From Thiomonas sp. X19 (lineage in GTDB: Bacteria; Pseudomonadota; Gammaproteobacteria; Burkholderiales; Burkholderiaceae_C): a stretch of 64,000 nt of DNA. Position 1 is the first letter of the stretch. The number at the start of each line of letters is the position of its first letter. Below the pieces are notes generated by a model. It saw nothing but the letters and a program-made list of their open reading frames with translations, made no database searches and was not told the origin of the DNA. Location of the stretch: assembly GCF_900089495.1 (NCBI RefSeq), contig NZ_LT605203.1:2285420-2349419 (forward strand), in the 5' to 3' direction. Both the position numbers and the translations under genes were made by a program. Shown here piece by piece: positions 37,053 to 47,722 of this stretch.

Positions 37053-38185
37053 AGGAGCCCTCGCAAGTCAGGAAAGCGCTAGACGCCCTGCACGAGACGG
37101 CGTCTCTGTTCGTAGACGATTCCTTGCTGCACAAGATTGCATTCAGCGGCGACCGCACTCAATACCTGACCGAGTTCCGACGGGCCATCGACGCCCTGAT
37201 ACCGTACACGCACGTTTTCTCGCAGCAGTTTGACCCCGGCGTTATCCACCAGCAAATTGTGCAGCACCTTTCTGCTGCAGTCCTCGATTCCGATCTCGCC
37301 GCGCTCTGCGTGCGTGCTTCGCAGGAAGGTAGCGCTAGGTTTGAGCATCGACTCCCTCCCGGCTTCCGCGACAGTAACAAGGGCGAGAACCGCTTCGGTG
37401 ATCTCATCATCTGGTTTGAGATACTAGAAAAATCAACGTCGAGCGCGACCGATTTTCCCAACGTCCTTTTCATCACCAACGACGAGAAGTCGGACTGGGT
37501 GTACACGCCGAAGATGCGTACAGAGATCGTAGGCAGCGCACGAAAGTCTGTGGGGAACACCAACCCAGAGATCAAGTTGGCGGATCCTAGGCTCGTCTCC
37601 GAGTTTCAACGTCGAACCGGTCACGCAAGCTTTGTCATTTGTAGCCTTGCGACCCTAGTCGAAGGGCTTTCCAAGGTCAGTGCGATGCAATTCGCCCAAC
37701 TTGCAGCCGCGATTCAAATCGATACGGAAGAGCCGGCCCAGACCTTTGGTGCAGACGGTGCAGCTTCAGAGGAAAGCCCACCCGACCGCGCCCCCACCCC
37801 CACTGAACCGCCCACGGCCACTGTTGAGGCATTGCCACCCAGGGAAGAGCCTGGCACCGAGACGCCGGAGCCACCTCAGCCCATTCAACCCCTGGAACCT
37901 GCCGCGCTGTCCCTTCACTACGACCAAAACGCCACTGAAGATAGTGAGTACCAAGCCGACGCGCCCTCGGACATCAACGCAATCATCCGTGCCCTCAAAT
38001 CGCTGAACTGGTATACACAGAACCCGGCAATTGTGAGGATCAGCGCTATTCGCAATGAAGACTTCACGCCTTCATCCTGGTTCGTCCTCGGCAGAAACAT
38101 CTATCAGGCAGCTTGCGGCAATTCGCAGAAGGCCATGGAGTTTATGGCTGGCCTGGAGTCTCAGTTAGGCGTCGTTAGGAAATAA
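37053..38185 (+). pseudogene. PIN-domain (DUF4935-like) gene, segment 3 of 3
   Basis: The frame continues from segment 2: VRKALDALHETASLFVDD. The later PIN acidic motifs are in RFGDLIIWFEILEK and VLFITNDEKSDW. A Pro/Glu/Thr-rich linker (about 37720-37910) leads to a C-terminal helical region. Rebuilt from three segments, the gene is about 480 codons. PIN_8-type proteins are predicted RNases often found in defence islands. Its last six codons (LGVVRK) lie inside the ISAzo13-type element that begins at 38166. If that insert is removed at a TA target, the frame would run on to a TGA near 39540 and overlap the next gene. Confidence 0.75.
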
Positions 38186-39477
38186 CTTGTTCAGTTTCCT
38201 CGAGTCGGTTAGGCTTGCGGTCCATGCAAGCCGATTCGCCGATTGGGCAGCGCTGGGCACTGATGCGAGATCGCCTCGACGAGCGGCAGCGCCGGGCGCT
38301 GGCCGCCGCCGAAGCCAAGGTGATTGGGCGCGGAGGCACTTCGCAGGTTGCGGCGGCCACCGGCCTGGCTCGCGGCACGATCGCCGCGGGCATGCTGGAG
38401 TTGGAGGGCACGGACAACGAGTTCATGGCTGGCGCGCAGTTGGCGCCCCCTTCGGCGACGCGGCGCCCCGGCGGCGGGCGCAAGCCGCTGACGCACAAGG
38501 ATCCGACGCTCGTGGCGGACCTGCTCGCACTTGTCGAGCCGACCACGCGCGGCGATCCCGAGTCGCCATTGCGCTGGAGCTGCAAGAGCCTTCGCGTGTT
38601 GGCCGAGCAACTCCAGCAGCAGGGTCACGCTGTCAGTCATGTGGTGGTGGGCCAACTGCTGAAGGCCCAGGGCTTCAGCCTGCAGGGCAACGCCAAGGTG
38701 ATCGAGGGCAACCAGAGCCCCGACCGCAATGCACAGTTCGAGCACATCAACGCGACTGTCAGCGCCGCGCTTGCGCGCGGGCAGCCCGTCATCTCGGTGG
38801 ACACCAAGAAGAAGGAACTGGTCGGCCAGTTCAGGAACGGCGGCAAGGAGTGGAGCCCCGTGGGCGAGCCGGCGCAGGTGAAGGTGCACGACTTCGTGGA
38901 CCCGGAACTCGGCCGAGCCAGCCCCTACGGGGTCTACGACATCGGAGCCGACCAAGGCTGGGTGAGCGTTGGAACGGATCACGACACCGCCACGTTTGCG
39001 GTGCAAACTATCCGGCGCTGGTGGTACGCGATGGGCAAGCCGCGCTACCCCAAGGCGCGCGAGCTCACGATCACCGCCGACGGCGGCGGCAGCAACGGCC
39101 ACCGGGTGCGGCTGTGGAAACTCGAACTGGGCCGCTTCGCCCAAGAGGCTGGGCTGAACATCCGCGTGTGCCACTTCCCGCCTGGCACGAGCAAGTGGAA
39201 CAAGATCGAGCACCGCATGTTCTCCTTCATCACGATGAACTGGCGGGCGCAGCCCTTGGTCAGCCACGAAGTGATCGTCAATCTCATTGCCGGCACCAAG
39301 ACCAGAAGCGGGCTCACCGTGCATGCCGAACTGGACACCAACTCGTATCCGAAGGGTGTCGTCGTCACCGATGCAGCCTTGGCCACCATTCGCATCGAAC
39401 CGAACAAGTTCCACGGCGATTGGAACTACTGCATCCGCTCAGGGTAGATCAATCAAGTTATTTCTGAACGACGCCTA
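38166..39477 (+). mobile_element. ISAzo13-family insertion sequence
   Basis: The imperfect terminal inverted repeats are TAGGCGTCGTTAGGAAATAA at 38166 and, as complement, TAGGCGTCGTTCAGAAATAA ending at 39477. The length is 1,312 bp with one transposase gene. A TA-type target duplication is possible because the repeats start and end in TA. The left end supplies the current stop of the PIN gene. Confidence 0.82.
38224..39447 (+). CDS. ISAzo13-family transposase
   Basis: The 407-residue DDE transposase has catalytic acids in VISVDTKKKELVGQF, ELTITADGGGSNGHRVRLWK and PPGTSKWNKIEHRMFSFI. The N-terminal helix-turn-helix region includes TSQVAAATGLARGTI. ATG 38224 is preferred over the upstream TTG at 38215. 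It appears intact. Confidence 0.88.
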   Translation: MQADSPIGQRWALMRDRLDERQRRALAAAEAKVIGRGGTSQVAAATGLARGTIAAGMLELEGTDNEFMAGAQLAPPSATRRPGGGRKPLTHKDPTLVADLLALVEPTTRGDPESPLRWSCKSLRVLAEQLQQQGHAVSHVVVGQLLKAQGFSLQGNAKVIEGNQSPDRNAQFEHINATVSAALARGQPVISVDTKKKELVGQFRNGGKEWSPVGEPAQVKVHDFVDPELGRASPYGVYDIGADQGWVSVGTDHDTATFAVQTIRRWWYAMGKPRYPKARELTITADGGGSNGHRVRLWKLELGRFAQEAGLNIRVCHFPPGTSKWNKIEHRMFSFITMNWRAQPLVSHEVIVNLIAGTKTRSGLTVHAELDTNSYPKGVVVTDAALATIRIEPNKFHGDWNYCIRSG

Positions 39478-39520
39478 AGCACAGTTTCCACCACCAACAG
39501 CGCAGCATCTTCTCGCCGGT

Positions 39521-40039
39521 ATGCTTTTCGAAATCTACTTTGACTCGCACGGTCGATTTCGCGACATGCTGAAATTTTCCTATGCGGACAAGCCATTGGC
39601 ACTGGCGGCGGAACCGGTCTATGACGATGCCCGAAATTTCATTCGCTTCCAATTGAATAGATACCGCGCACGGCTCAAGTTCTTGCCCGGTTCCCGGGAG
39701 CCCTTAATCGTTCGCATACAGTCAGTGCCAATTGATCAACATGATGAGGGCACTTTCCCAGAACCAGTCAATAGGCTGGAGTCTGTCACGCTGGATGATG
39801 TCGAGTTGATGTGCGACCGCGACGAACCGACCACGCGCTCACCGTTCCAAACATCGTCTTCGTCCCTCCTAAGCCAAGGAAGCATCAAAGCCCAGATCTC
39901 GCGAGAACTGGCCATTCCAAAATGGGCCCTCAACTGTCGGTTCGAGCCATCACTTCCGGCCGGTGTCAAACTAATCTTGCCGGATGGGCGGGATTTTGAC
40001 CCGAGGCGGGCGCTTGATGTGCCGGGCCAGCACACCTAA
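39521..40039 (+). CDS. Hypothetical protein linked to the PIN gene
   Basis: The 172-residue soluble product starts at ATG 39521 just after the ISAzo13-type element. Before that insertion its start would have overlapped the end of the PIN gene by about 22 bases, which suggests a former two-gene operon (inference). Beta-rich, with no signal peptide and no known motif. Possible roles are a PIN partner or antitoxin-like protein, but nothing in the sequence proves this. Confidence 0.5.
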   Translation: MLFEIYFDSHGRFRDMLKFSYADKPLALAAEPVYDDARNFIRFQLNRYRARLKFLPGSREPLIVRIQSVPIDQHDEGTFPEPVNRLESVTLDDVELMCDRDEPTTRSPFQTSSSSLLSQGSIKAQISRELAIPKWALNCRFEPSLPAGVKLILPDGRDFDPRRALDVPGQHT

Positions 40040-40153
40040 GCGCGGCTTCTGGCTGATAGCTTTAGCTCATCTTTGACGATCTGCTATCGAATTGCTGCGC
40101 ACGCGCCTGCCATGACCGTGACCAGCCAGAGTCCGGATGCGCACTGTCCAGCA

Positions 40154-41311
40154 TCAAACCCCATCAATCAAGGCAAGCTGCCTCTGTAACGAGGGGCCTG
40201 AATGCTCCAGGTCTTGCACAGTCATCAACGCTGCAGCCCGCACCCCCAGCAGTCGTATCCGCCCCTGCATCTCGATCCGTTTGAGGCACTGCCCGGCTGC
40301 ACGGCGAATCCCTTGTGCTTCGTCGGTCGGCACGTCCAGGGACAGATCCCGGGTGACGGTGCGGAAGTCCTCGAAGCGCAGCTTGATGCCGATGGTGCGG
40401 CTGACCAAGCCCTTGCGCTGCAGATCCCCGGCCAGGCGCTGGCAGAGTTCGGTGAACACCGCCGAGAGGGCTGCGCGGTCATGGCGAGGATGCAGATCGC
40501 GCTCGAAGGTGGTCTCGCGGCTGACGGACTTGGGCTCGCGCACGGTGACGACCGGACGGTCGTCGATGCCTTGCGCCACATCCTGCAACCACGCGGCATA
40601 GGTGGCACCGAAGTGCTGCTGCAACACAGCGGCATCGGCCCCTGCCAGATCGGCAAGGGTGTGGACGCCGAGGTCCTTGAGCTTGAGCGTGGCCTTGGGG
40701 CCGATACCGCCCACCTTGCTGGCGGCCAGCGGACCGATACGGCTGGGAACATCCTCCTGGCTCAGGATGGTGATGCCGTCGGGCTTGTCGAGTTCCGAGG
40801 CCATCTTCGACAGCAGCTTGTTGGGGGTGATGCCGATGGAGCAGGAAAGACCTGTGGCGGCGTGCACGGCCTGCTTGATGCGCACGGCCAGGGTGTGGGA
40901 TTCGCCCGGCAGATCGGTGAGGTCGATGTAGATCTCGTCGATGCCGCGGTCTTCGATCTGCGGCGCGATCCGGGCCACCGCCGCCTTGAACAGGGCGGAG
41001 TGGTGGCGGTAGGCCTCGAAGTTGGCCGGCAGCAGGATGGCGTCCGGGGCGAGCTGAGCCGCTTTCATCATGCCCATGCCGGAGAACACCCCGAAGGCTC
41101 GGGCTTCGTAGGTGGAGGTGGTCACCACACCTCGGCCGACGTACTGGCGCAGCCGGGCAAAGCGGTGGCTGCCGTCAGGCTGGAGGGTGGGATGCCAGTC
41201 ATGGCGGCCACCCACCACCACGGGCAGGCCGCGCAGTTCGGGATAGCGCAGCAACTCCACCGAGGCGAAGAAAGCGTCCATGTCCAGGTGGGCGATGCGG
41301 CGGGGGTTCAT
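40154..41311 (-). CDS. dinB: DNA polymerase IV (Y family)
   Basis: The 385-residue translesion polymerase has catalytic acids in HLDMDAFFASVE and DRGIDEIYIDLTDL. The thumb HhH motif is around KVGGIGPKATLKLKDLG, and a little-finger domain follows (VSRETTFERDL). ATG 41311 gives the usual N-terminus; the frame is open upstream to 41407. It carries an insertion near residues 35-60 (GGRHDWHPTLQPDGSHRF) that is common in betaproteobacterial DinB. No clear LexA box was seen. Confidence 0.9.
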   Translation of the reverse strand: MNPRRIAHLDMDAFFASVELLRYPELRGLPVVVGGRHDWHPTLQPDGSHRFARLRQYVGRGVVTTSTYEARAFGVFSGMGMMKAAQLAPDAILLPANFEAYRHHSALFKAAVARIAPQIEDRGIDEIYIDLTDLPGESHTLAVRIKQAVHAATGLSCSIGITPNKLLSKMASELDKPDGITILSQEDVPSRIGPLAASKVGGIGPKATLKLKDLGVHTLADLAGADAAVLQQHFGATYAAWLQDVAQGIDDRPVVTVREPKSVSRETTFERDLHPRHDRAALSAVFTELCQRLAGDLQRKGLVSRTIGIKLRFEDFRTVTRDLSLDVPTDEAQGIRRAAGQCLKRIEMQGRIRLLGVRAAALMTVQDLEHSGPSLQRQLALIDGV

Positions 41312-41412
41312 GATGGTGGAATCCTTCGCCCAGGACGAAATGAGCCCCAGCGCAACGCGACGATGGATACGGTCCATGCGCGATGGTCCGGGGGACGCTG
41401 CGGCCACGCGCG

Positions 41413-42733
41413 ATCAGGACTGCAGGGAATTGTTGCATGAAGCGCGAGTGGTCGATGCGGCCCTCAGGCGGCCGCTCGCAGCACCTCCTTGCTTGTGTTG
41501 GTGGACTGGCCCTTGGCGTCGTAGCCGGCCAGCTTGCGCGGGCCGTGGAACACGCCCAGCGTGTTGTCCACATAGCGATGCACCCGAACTCGGGTGCGTA
41601 CGTAGTGGTAGCGCATCTCGTCGGCCGGCAGTTGCAGGCTCATGCCCTCGAAGCTCACGCAGTGGTCGTTGCCCACCGTGCGCTCGTGCTGCTCGCACAG
41701 GATGTCGGGCAGACTGCCGCTGAGGAAGGGCACGTAGGCCGTTCCTGGCCGCGTGCTGGCCACGCCGAACTCCCGGTTGTGGCTGTCGCGGTAGACCTGC
41801 TCCAGAGACCGGTTGGCGCTGCCCATGTCGGTGATCCCCGCGCGGGCCAGCTCCTGCGGCAGCCGGCCCTGATGCGTCTGGAACGCCCGCTCGCTGCGGC
41901 CCCGCGCCTCGGGCGAGTACGCGGCAATGTGCTCGATGCCCAACTGCTTGAGCGCGCGGCCCACCTCGGTGAACTGCTGCTTGTCGACCTTGCCGCCGGC
42001 CTGCGGGGTCAGGAAGTCGTGGCTGCCCCGGTCGCTGTACAGGCTGGCGAACAGGCCGTAGCGTGCGATGGTCTGGCCCAGCCCGTGAAAGCTCGACGCC
42101 GTGCCCTCCGGTCGCAGAAGAACATGCTCGTGTGCTCGCCTGTGGCGTCGTCCATCGTGACCACCAGGCCCCACACCGCATCAGGGACCCAGCGGTGGGT
42201 GCTGGCATCCTGGTGCACCACCATCCCGGGCAGCGGCGCGCGTTCGCGCTTGATGCGGTGCTTGCCCCGGCGCTTGGCCGTTCGGGCCAGGCCCGCCCCT
42301 TGCAGCACGGTCTTGAGCCAGCTGTAGCTGCGCGTGCCCTTGAACTCGCTGCGGTACTTGCTGTGAAAGTGCGCCACGTTCCAGCCGGTAAAGCCGCTCT
42401 TGTAGGTCTGCACAACACGGTCAATCTCCGCCGCGCCGGCCCGGCGCTTGGAGACCTGGCTCAGCCGCTTGTCGAGCAGGCCCCCCAGCCCGTCGGCCTT
42501 GTAGCGCTCGACGTGGCGGCGAAAGCTGCGCTCGCATTGCCCCAGCAGCATCGCCGCCTCGGCCTGCGTCAGCCGCCCGCCCGCCCAGCCCTGGTCTGCC
42601 TCTTCGCATCTCATCTTCCGGTTCTCCTGCATGTAGCGGGTCCGGCTCATGGGAGCGTGCATCGCTCCTCCATAAACCGGACAGACTACTTGCTACGAAC
42701 CGGACAACTCATTTGCTCCCGACATCCCCTGAT
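41413..42733 (-). mobile_element. ISNCY-like insertion sequence, decayed
   Basis: The element lies between dinB and the H-NS gene. Candidate ends share ATCAGG at 41413 and, inverted, at 42728-42733, with only partial similarity beyond. The single transposase gene is frameshifted. Exact ends are uncertain. Confidence 0.45.
41464..42650 (-). pseudogene. ISNCY-like transposase, frameshifted
   Basis: The first frame runs from ATG 42650 through a helix-turn-helix (RLTQAEAAMLLGQCERSFRR) and the DDE start PGMVVHQDASTHRWVPD. Around 42110-42125, after EHTSMFFCD, the reading shifts to a second frame: EGTASSFHGLGQTIARYG, LYSDRGSHDFLTP and YSPEARGRSERAF, down to 41464. A one-base indel therefore inactivates it. 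The family call rests on the overall layout (rve-like core, GRSERAF). Confidence 0.7.
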
Positions 42734-42809
42734 CTTGATCTTGCTAAATGGCGGGGTCACCGATAGGCTGAGAGCAAACCATCCCATTCATCGACACAAC
42801 AGCGAGCCC

Positions 42810-43109
42810 ATGCCCACCTACGCCGAATTGCAAGCCCAGATTGCCGCCCTCATCACGCAGGCCGAGGCTGCCCGTCGCAGTGAACTCGCCCGTGTGGTGG
42901 CAGAGATCAAGCAGCAGATGGCCGACTACGGCATCACGATGGAGGACTTGGGCGGTCAGCGCGCCAGCTTTCGCAAGGGCAGACCCGCGCCCGTGAAATT
43001 TCGTCACCCGGCCACCGGCCAGACCTGGAGCGGGCGTGGCAAGCATCCGCGCTGGCTGGCGGCGGAGATCGCTGCGGGCAAAGAGATCACGGTGTTTGCG
43101 ACTGCTTGA
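42810..43109 (+). CDS. H-NS family nucleoid protein
   Basis: The 99-residue product from ATG 42810 has an N-terminal coiled coil (AALITQAEAARRSELARVV) and the C-terminal DNA-binding motif KFRHPATGQTWSGRGKHPRW of H-NS/BpH3-type proteins. Such proteins silence AT-rich or foreign DNA. It sits just upstream of an AT-richer integron cassette region that would be a natural target. Confidence 0.88.
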   Translation: MPTYAELQAQIAALITQAEAARRSELARVVAEIKQQMADYGITMEDLGGQRASFRKGRPAPVKFRHPATGQTWSGRGKHPRWLAAEIAAGKEITVFATA

Positions 43110-43186
43110 TTAGGCTGGCTGATCAACCCTGCCCTGCTCCGCGACCTACGCAACAATTCGGACATTCCACACGCAAGAGCCAACCC

Positions 43187-43249
43187 ATGCCCAAAGCAGC
43201 AGCAGCCCCAAAAACCGCCAAGCCCGCGAACTCGGCTTTCCTCAAGCCT
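43187..43249 (+). pseudogene. SWIB-domain gene, 5' fragment
   Basis: ATG 43187 opens 21 codons (MPKAAAAPKTAKPANSAFLK, then P), the Lys/Ala-rich start usual for bacterial SWIB proteins. It is cut by an IS3 element after CCT 43247-43249, and the same CCT precedes the 3' fragment at 46018-46020. Joining the two gives a 93-residue protein. Confidence 0.85.
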
Positions 43250-43258
43250 TGAACCGCC

Positions 43259-44711
43259 TACATGGTCCGCCCAAGGAGAGCAAGTTTTAGCGTTGTGAGA
43301 GTTTGAAAGGTTTGCTGCCTTACATCCGGGCTGTTTGTGCAGTTGGTGCTGCTGCCCATGATGGCGATACGCGGTCGGAATTCCTATCTCCGGGTTGTAC
43401 TTGGGGTACGGGCGGTTCATCGGGATGTTTCCAACCTGGTTTGACCCTCATTCCATCATCACGCCTCTTGCAGGCTCTCCTTCAAAACGGGATCACTCGG
43501 TCACGGTCGGGATGTTGTTCAACGCATGCTGATCAGGCGCTCACCGGCTCCAGCGGATTCCACTTGACCCGGTCAAAGCCTGAGCCTTTGGCCAGGACTG
43601 CCCACACTGTGCGCGCCATCTTGTTGGCCAGAGCCACCACGACCACGTTGTAGTGGCGCCGCTCCAGCAGCCGAGGGATCCAACCTGACGTCGCTGCCCT
43701 GGCGATCACAGCTCTGGCCCCCGCAATCAGCAGGGTACGCAAATAGGTATCGCCACGCTTGGAGATGCCCAACTGCTGCGTCTTTCCCCCGGTACCGACC
43801 TGCCGTGGCGTCAACCCAACCCAAGACGCAAACTGGCGACCAGATTTGAAGGTCGAGAAATCTCCGACGGCCGCCACCAGCGCTGAGGCTGTCAACTCCC
43901 CAACGCCGGGAATTTGCTGGATCGCCTGCATCTGCCGATCTTCCCGGATCATGGCGCGCAGCCGCTGACCAAGGTGATCGATGTCATCTTGCAAGGTTTC
44001 AATGCGCCTGAGTTGTTCCTGTACGCTGAGCACCAGATCTGCGCGTAGCAGATCATCCTCCTGTGCCTTGGCCAGCTCGCCCTGGATCGTTGTGAGCAGT
44101 TGGTTGTGACCCACTGGCAGAGCGATGCCGAACTCGGCCAAGATGCCGCGCAGCGCATTGGTTTGCATGATGCGTATCTTCATGAGCTGGCGGCGCATGC
44201 CGTGCAAGGCCATGCAGGCTTGTTGCCGCTCCGTCTTGACGGGTACGGGCTTGATATGGGGCTGCTGGGCTGCGACCCAAATCGCCTGCGCATCCATGGC
44301 GTCGGTCTTGTCACGCAGCAAGAACGCCTTGACATGCTGGGCCGGCAGTAGCTTGACCTCATGCCCAAAGGAGTTGATCACCCGCGCCCAGTAGTGTGAT
44401 GTGCCACAAGCCTCCATCGCCACCAGGCTGCGCTGGCATTTGGCGAAGAATTCGGTGAGCTTGGCGCGCTTGATCTGGCGGCGCTGAATCTCGCCAGTCT
44501 CCGCGTCAACGATGTGCAACTGGAACACGGACTTGGCCAAATCCAGACCAATGACTGGCAGATTTGCAGTAGATTGCATGGCGGGGCCTCCAGGTTGAGG
44601 TGGTTGCTAGAGCTTCCACTTTGGCACTCTGATGCCGTTTCTGCGAGGCCCCCACTGGGTGGATGGTCTCACTTCAGCGGCGGCGCTGTAGGTGGGCGGA
44701 CCATGCCATCT
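43259..44711 (-). mobile_element. IS110-family (IS1111 group) element inside an IS3 terminal repeat
   Basis: The inserted block is 1,453 bp. Subterminal inverted repeats CATGGTCCGCCCA (43261-43273) and TGGGCGGACCATG (44693-44705) lie 2 and 6 bases from the ends, the hallmark of the IS1111 group. There is no target duplication, as expected. Insertion into another element's terminal repeat recalls IS4321/IS5075 in Tn21-type ends. Confidence 0.82.
43533..44579 (-). CDS. IS110/IS1111-family DEDD transposase
   Basis: The 348-residue recombinase has N-terminal GLDLAKSVFQLHIVD and DKTDAMDAQAIW (DEDD RuvC-like site) and C-terminal QQIPGVGELTASALVAAVGD and ASWVGLTPRQVGTGGKTQQL (transposase_20, with the Ser-type motif region). 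It appears intact. Such transposases act with a structured non-coding guide from the element's non-coding end. Confidence 0.92.
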   Translation of the reverse strand: MQSTANLPVIGLDLAKSVFQLHIVDAETGEIQRRQIKRAKLTEFFAKCQRSLVAMEACGTSHYWARVINSFGHEVKLLPAQHVKAFLLRDKTDAMDAQAIWVAAQQPHIKPVPVKTERQQACMALHGMRRQLMKIRIMQTNALRGILAEFGIALPVGHNQLLTTIQGELAKAQEDDLLRADLVLSVQEQLRRIETLQDDIDHLGQRLRAMIREDRQMQAIQQIPGVGELTASALVAAVGDFSTFKSGRQFASWVGLTPRQVGTGGKTQQLGISKRGDTYLRTLLIAGARAVIARAATSGWIPRLLERRHYNVVVVALANKMARTVWAVLAKGSGFDRVKWNPLEPVSA

Positions 44712-45039
44712 CCGGGTTTTGAGGAGGCTCCAACCTTTGAGAAGATGGAGCCATGAACAAGACGAACAAGTTTTCCCCCGAAGTGCGCGAGCGCGCGGTA
44801 CGCATGGTCCAGGAGCACCGAGGCGAGTACCCCTCGCTGTGGGCCGCAGTCGAATCCATGGCCCCCAAGATTGGCTGCGTGCCACAGACGCTGCTCGAAT
44901 GGGTCAAGCGCGAGGAAGTCGATACAGGCCAGCGCGACGGCCTGACGAGCAGCGAGCGTGAACGCCTCAAACAACTCGAGCGCGAGAACAAGGAATTGCG
45001 CCGGGCCAATGACATCCTCAAAGCGGCGAGTGCTTTTTT

Positions 45040-45978
<939 letters not shown>

Positions 45979-46020
45979 CTTAAACCAACCAGCCTCCACG
46001 AAACCCGGGGCGGTTCACCT

Positions 46021-46239
46021 TTGACCCCAAGTCCTGAACTGGCGGAAATCGTCGGCGCAGCCCCCTTGCCGCGCACCGAAGTCATCAAAAAGACCTGGGA
46101 GCACATCAAGAAGCATGACCTGCAAGACCCGGCCAACAAACGCATGGTCAATGCCGACGCCAAGCTGAGGCCCATCTTCGGCAAGCCCCAGGTGAGCATG
46201 TTTGAGATGACCAAGCTGCTCAACGCGCATCTGAGATAA
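46021..46239 (+). pseudogene. SWIB-domain gene, 3' fragment
   Basis: In frame with the fragment at 43187 after one CCT copy is removed. It encodes the SWIB/MDM2 fold: LAEIVGAAPLPRTEVIKKTW, MVNADAKLRPIFGKPQVSMF and EMTKLLNAHLR. Bacterial SWIB proteins occur in chlamydiae and many proteobacteria, with unclear roles in DNA topology. The TTG at 46021 could in principle start a short product. Confidence 0.85.
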
Positions 46240-46404
46240 CCGACCGGCGAGGGCCTGACTTCGTGCGATATGGCCGTTTGACGCAAAAGGTCTCTTTTTT
46301 CAGCCACGCATAACCCTTCGGTCAACACGAACCGCCTGTAAGCTGCGTTTGCAGGTTCCCTCCGCGGCTGGTGATCTCAATCGTTGGCGTCTCAGGAGAC
46401 AAAT

Positions 46405-46953
46405 ATGTCTGTCCCAAGTAGCCACATCCGCTGTCATGGATGCGAATATCAAGGAGTCATGCAGCATCGACCCGTAACGCTGAGATACTTGCTCCCTGAC
46501 GGCGACACGGTCGACACTGGTCGAGAGTTTGGATGGTGCAGAAACTGCGAAGGAATACGTGACGTCGAGGGAACACTCGATGTCAACGCAATCAGGAGCG
46601 AGCTTGAAACACGGAAGCCAAAGCGCCAGCCGATCTCGGGGCTCTTCAAGAATGCCATCGATCGCGCTCTGGGTGGCAAATCGAACGACGCTCAAATCCA
46701 GTTGCAAGAGCTTGCTAACTTACTTCGCCTAGCAGAACTGAGGCGTTCGTCGGCCCGATGCCTCAGTTGTGGAAAGGAAGATGTCTCCTACATTGCCTTC
46801 GACGAACAAGGAACCTCGTCGAACTTCGTTCATTCATGTGGGGGTCGGCTTTACCGGGTTCCGTCAGATCCGGATGCTCCGCGCTTCTTTTACCGGCCTG
46901 AAATTTTTCGCCTTGACGTTGAGGGCCACCGGCTCGCCAAGGACGAAAGCTGA
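46405..46953 (+). CDS. Zinc-ribbon hypothetical protein, cassette gene
   Basis: The 182-residue product starts at ATG 46405 after AGGAGACAAAT. It has paired cysteines CHGC, CRNC and CLSCG plus HSCGG, so one or two zinc ribbons are likely. Function is not recognised. An attC-like site follows 80 bases after the stop, which marks it as an integron cassette. Confidence 0.6.
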   Translation: MSVPSSHIRCHGCEYQGVMQHRPVTLRYLLPDGDTVDTGREFGWCRNCEGIRDVEGTLDVNAIRSELETRKPKRQPISGLFKNAIDRALGGKSNDAQIQLQELANLLRLAELRRSSARCLSCGKEDVSYIAFDEQGTSSNFVHSCGGRLYRVPSDPDAPRFFYRPEIFRLDVEGHRLAKDES

Positions 46954-47032
46954 AAACCAGCCCAGCGACTCGTATCAGAGAAGCAGAAATGACAGATCGC
47001 GTGTTTGAGCACATCAGAGTTGGATGGGTTAT

Positions 47033-47108
47033 GCCCAACCAAGCGCCTTCGCCGACCAACCCCTCTGCTTCACTACGGCGGGCTGGCGGTCGAGGTTGGA
47101 CATTGGGC
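47033..47108 (+). other. attC-like recombination site 1
   Basis: R'' GCCCAAC (47033-47039) pairs with R' ATTGGGC (47102-47108; GTTGGGC expected, one base off). An inner arm pair includes CCAACC and GGTTGG. The 76-base imperfect palindrome sits between two small genes, with the next ATG 25 bases on. Confidence 0.6.
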
Positions 47109-47132
47109 ATCACAAAACTTCGGGGAATACTG

Positions 47133-47642
47133 ATGGGGTGGTTCGGAAAAAAGAAAGTGCCATACCAAGGCGTCGTGATTGAGGCTCTGAACAAAGCTAT
47201 GGCGATCAGGCTCAAGGCTGAAAAGGCATTCGAGAAATGTTCGGTTAATAACCTTGAGGCAGTTATCGCAATGTTCTGGATAGTCGAACGTTCATTGCAA
47301 GGCCTGCCGAGACCAAAGTTGGAGAAAACTGGCTCCCACCTCATGGATGAACTACTTGCTTGGCTCAGCGATGACTATTCCCACGATGAAATCTCCCGAT
47401 TGGTTATCCCAGCTTTCGACAAGCGCTTGAATGAGTATTCCGGATTATTTGTAATTCGAGCTGGTGAAGAGCCACAAGCGCCGCTACTCCGTACCTTCAA
47501 GCAAATAGTAGAAAACGTATTTGGTGAGGACGAGGCACCCATTGCCCAGATTGTGGCTGCACTCCTCATGTGGTGGCAGCCAATTTCAGAGGAGGGTGCG
47601 CGAATCACCGCACTTGATAAAATGGATGAGATTGCTTGGTGA
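47133..47642 (+). CDS. Hypothetical cassette protein
   Basis: The 169-residue product starts at ATG 47133; the frame runs open through the attC-like site, but that part is not coding. It is helical and soluble (EALNKAMAIRLKAEKAFEKC) with no recognised family. GC is lower than in the surrounding conjugation and propeller regions. Confidence 0.6.
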   Translation: MGWFGKKKVPYQGVVIEALNKAMAIRLKAEKAFEKCSVNNLEAVIAMFWIVERSLQGLPRPKLEKTGSHLMDELLAWLSDDYSHDEISRLVIPAFDKRLNEYSGLFVIRAGEEPQAPLLRTFKQIVENVFGEDEAPIAQIVAALLMWWQPISEEGARITALDKMDEIAW

Positions 47643-47649
47643 GTCGGCA

Positions 47650-47680
47650 GCCTAACCGCGCAGCGCCGGTGACTTCTACG
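47650..47680 (+). other. Half attC-like site
   Basis: GCCTAAC (47650-47656) lies 8 bases after the previous stop, as an attC R'' box would, but no GTTRRRY partner follows before the next gene. It is probably a deletion-damaged site. Confidence 0.35.
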
Positions 47681-47722
47681 TGACACAAACCATATTAAAT
47701 TCAACAAACAGAAAGGAAACCC

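Noticed and set aside
46308-46392. Possible further attC before 46405
   Set aside because: GCATAAC and GTTGGCG lie at suitable spacing, but the boxes do not match the consensus or each other.
46989-47132. N-terminal extension of the cassette gene at 47133
   Set aside because: It translates the attC-like palindrome (SPTNPSASLRRAGGRG) and has no ribosome site.
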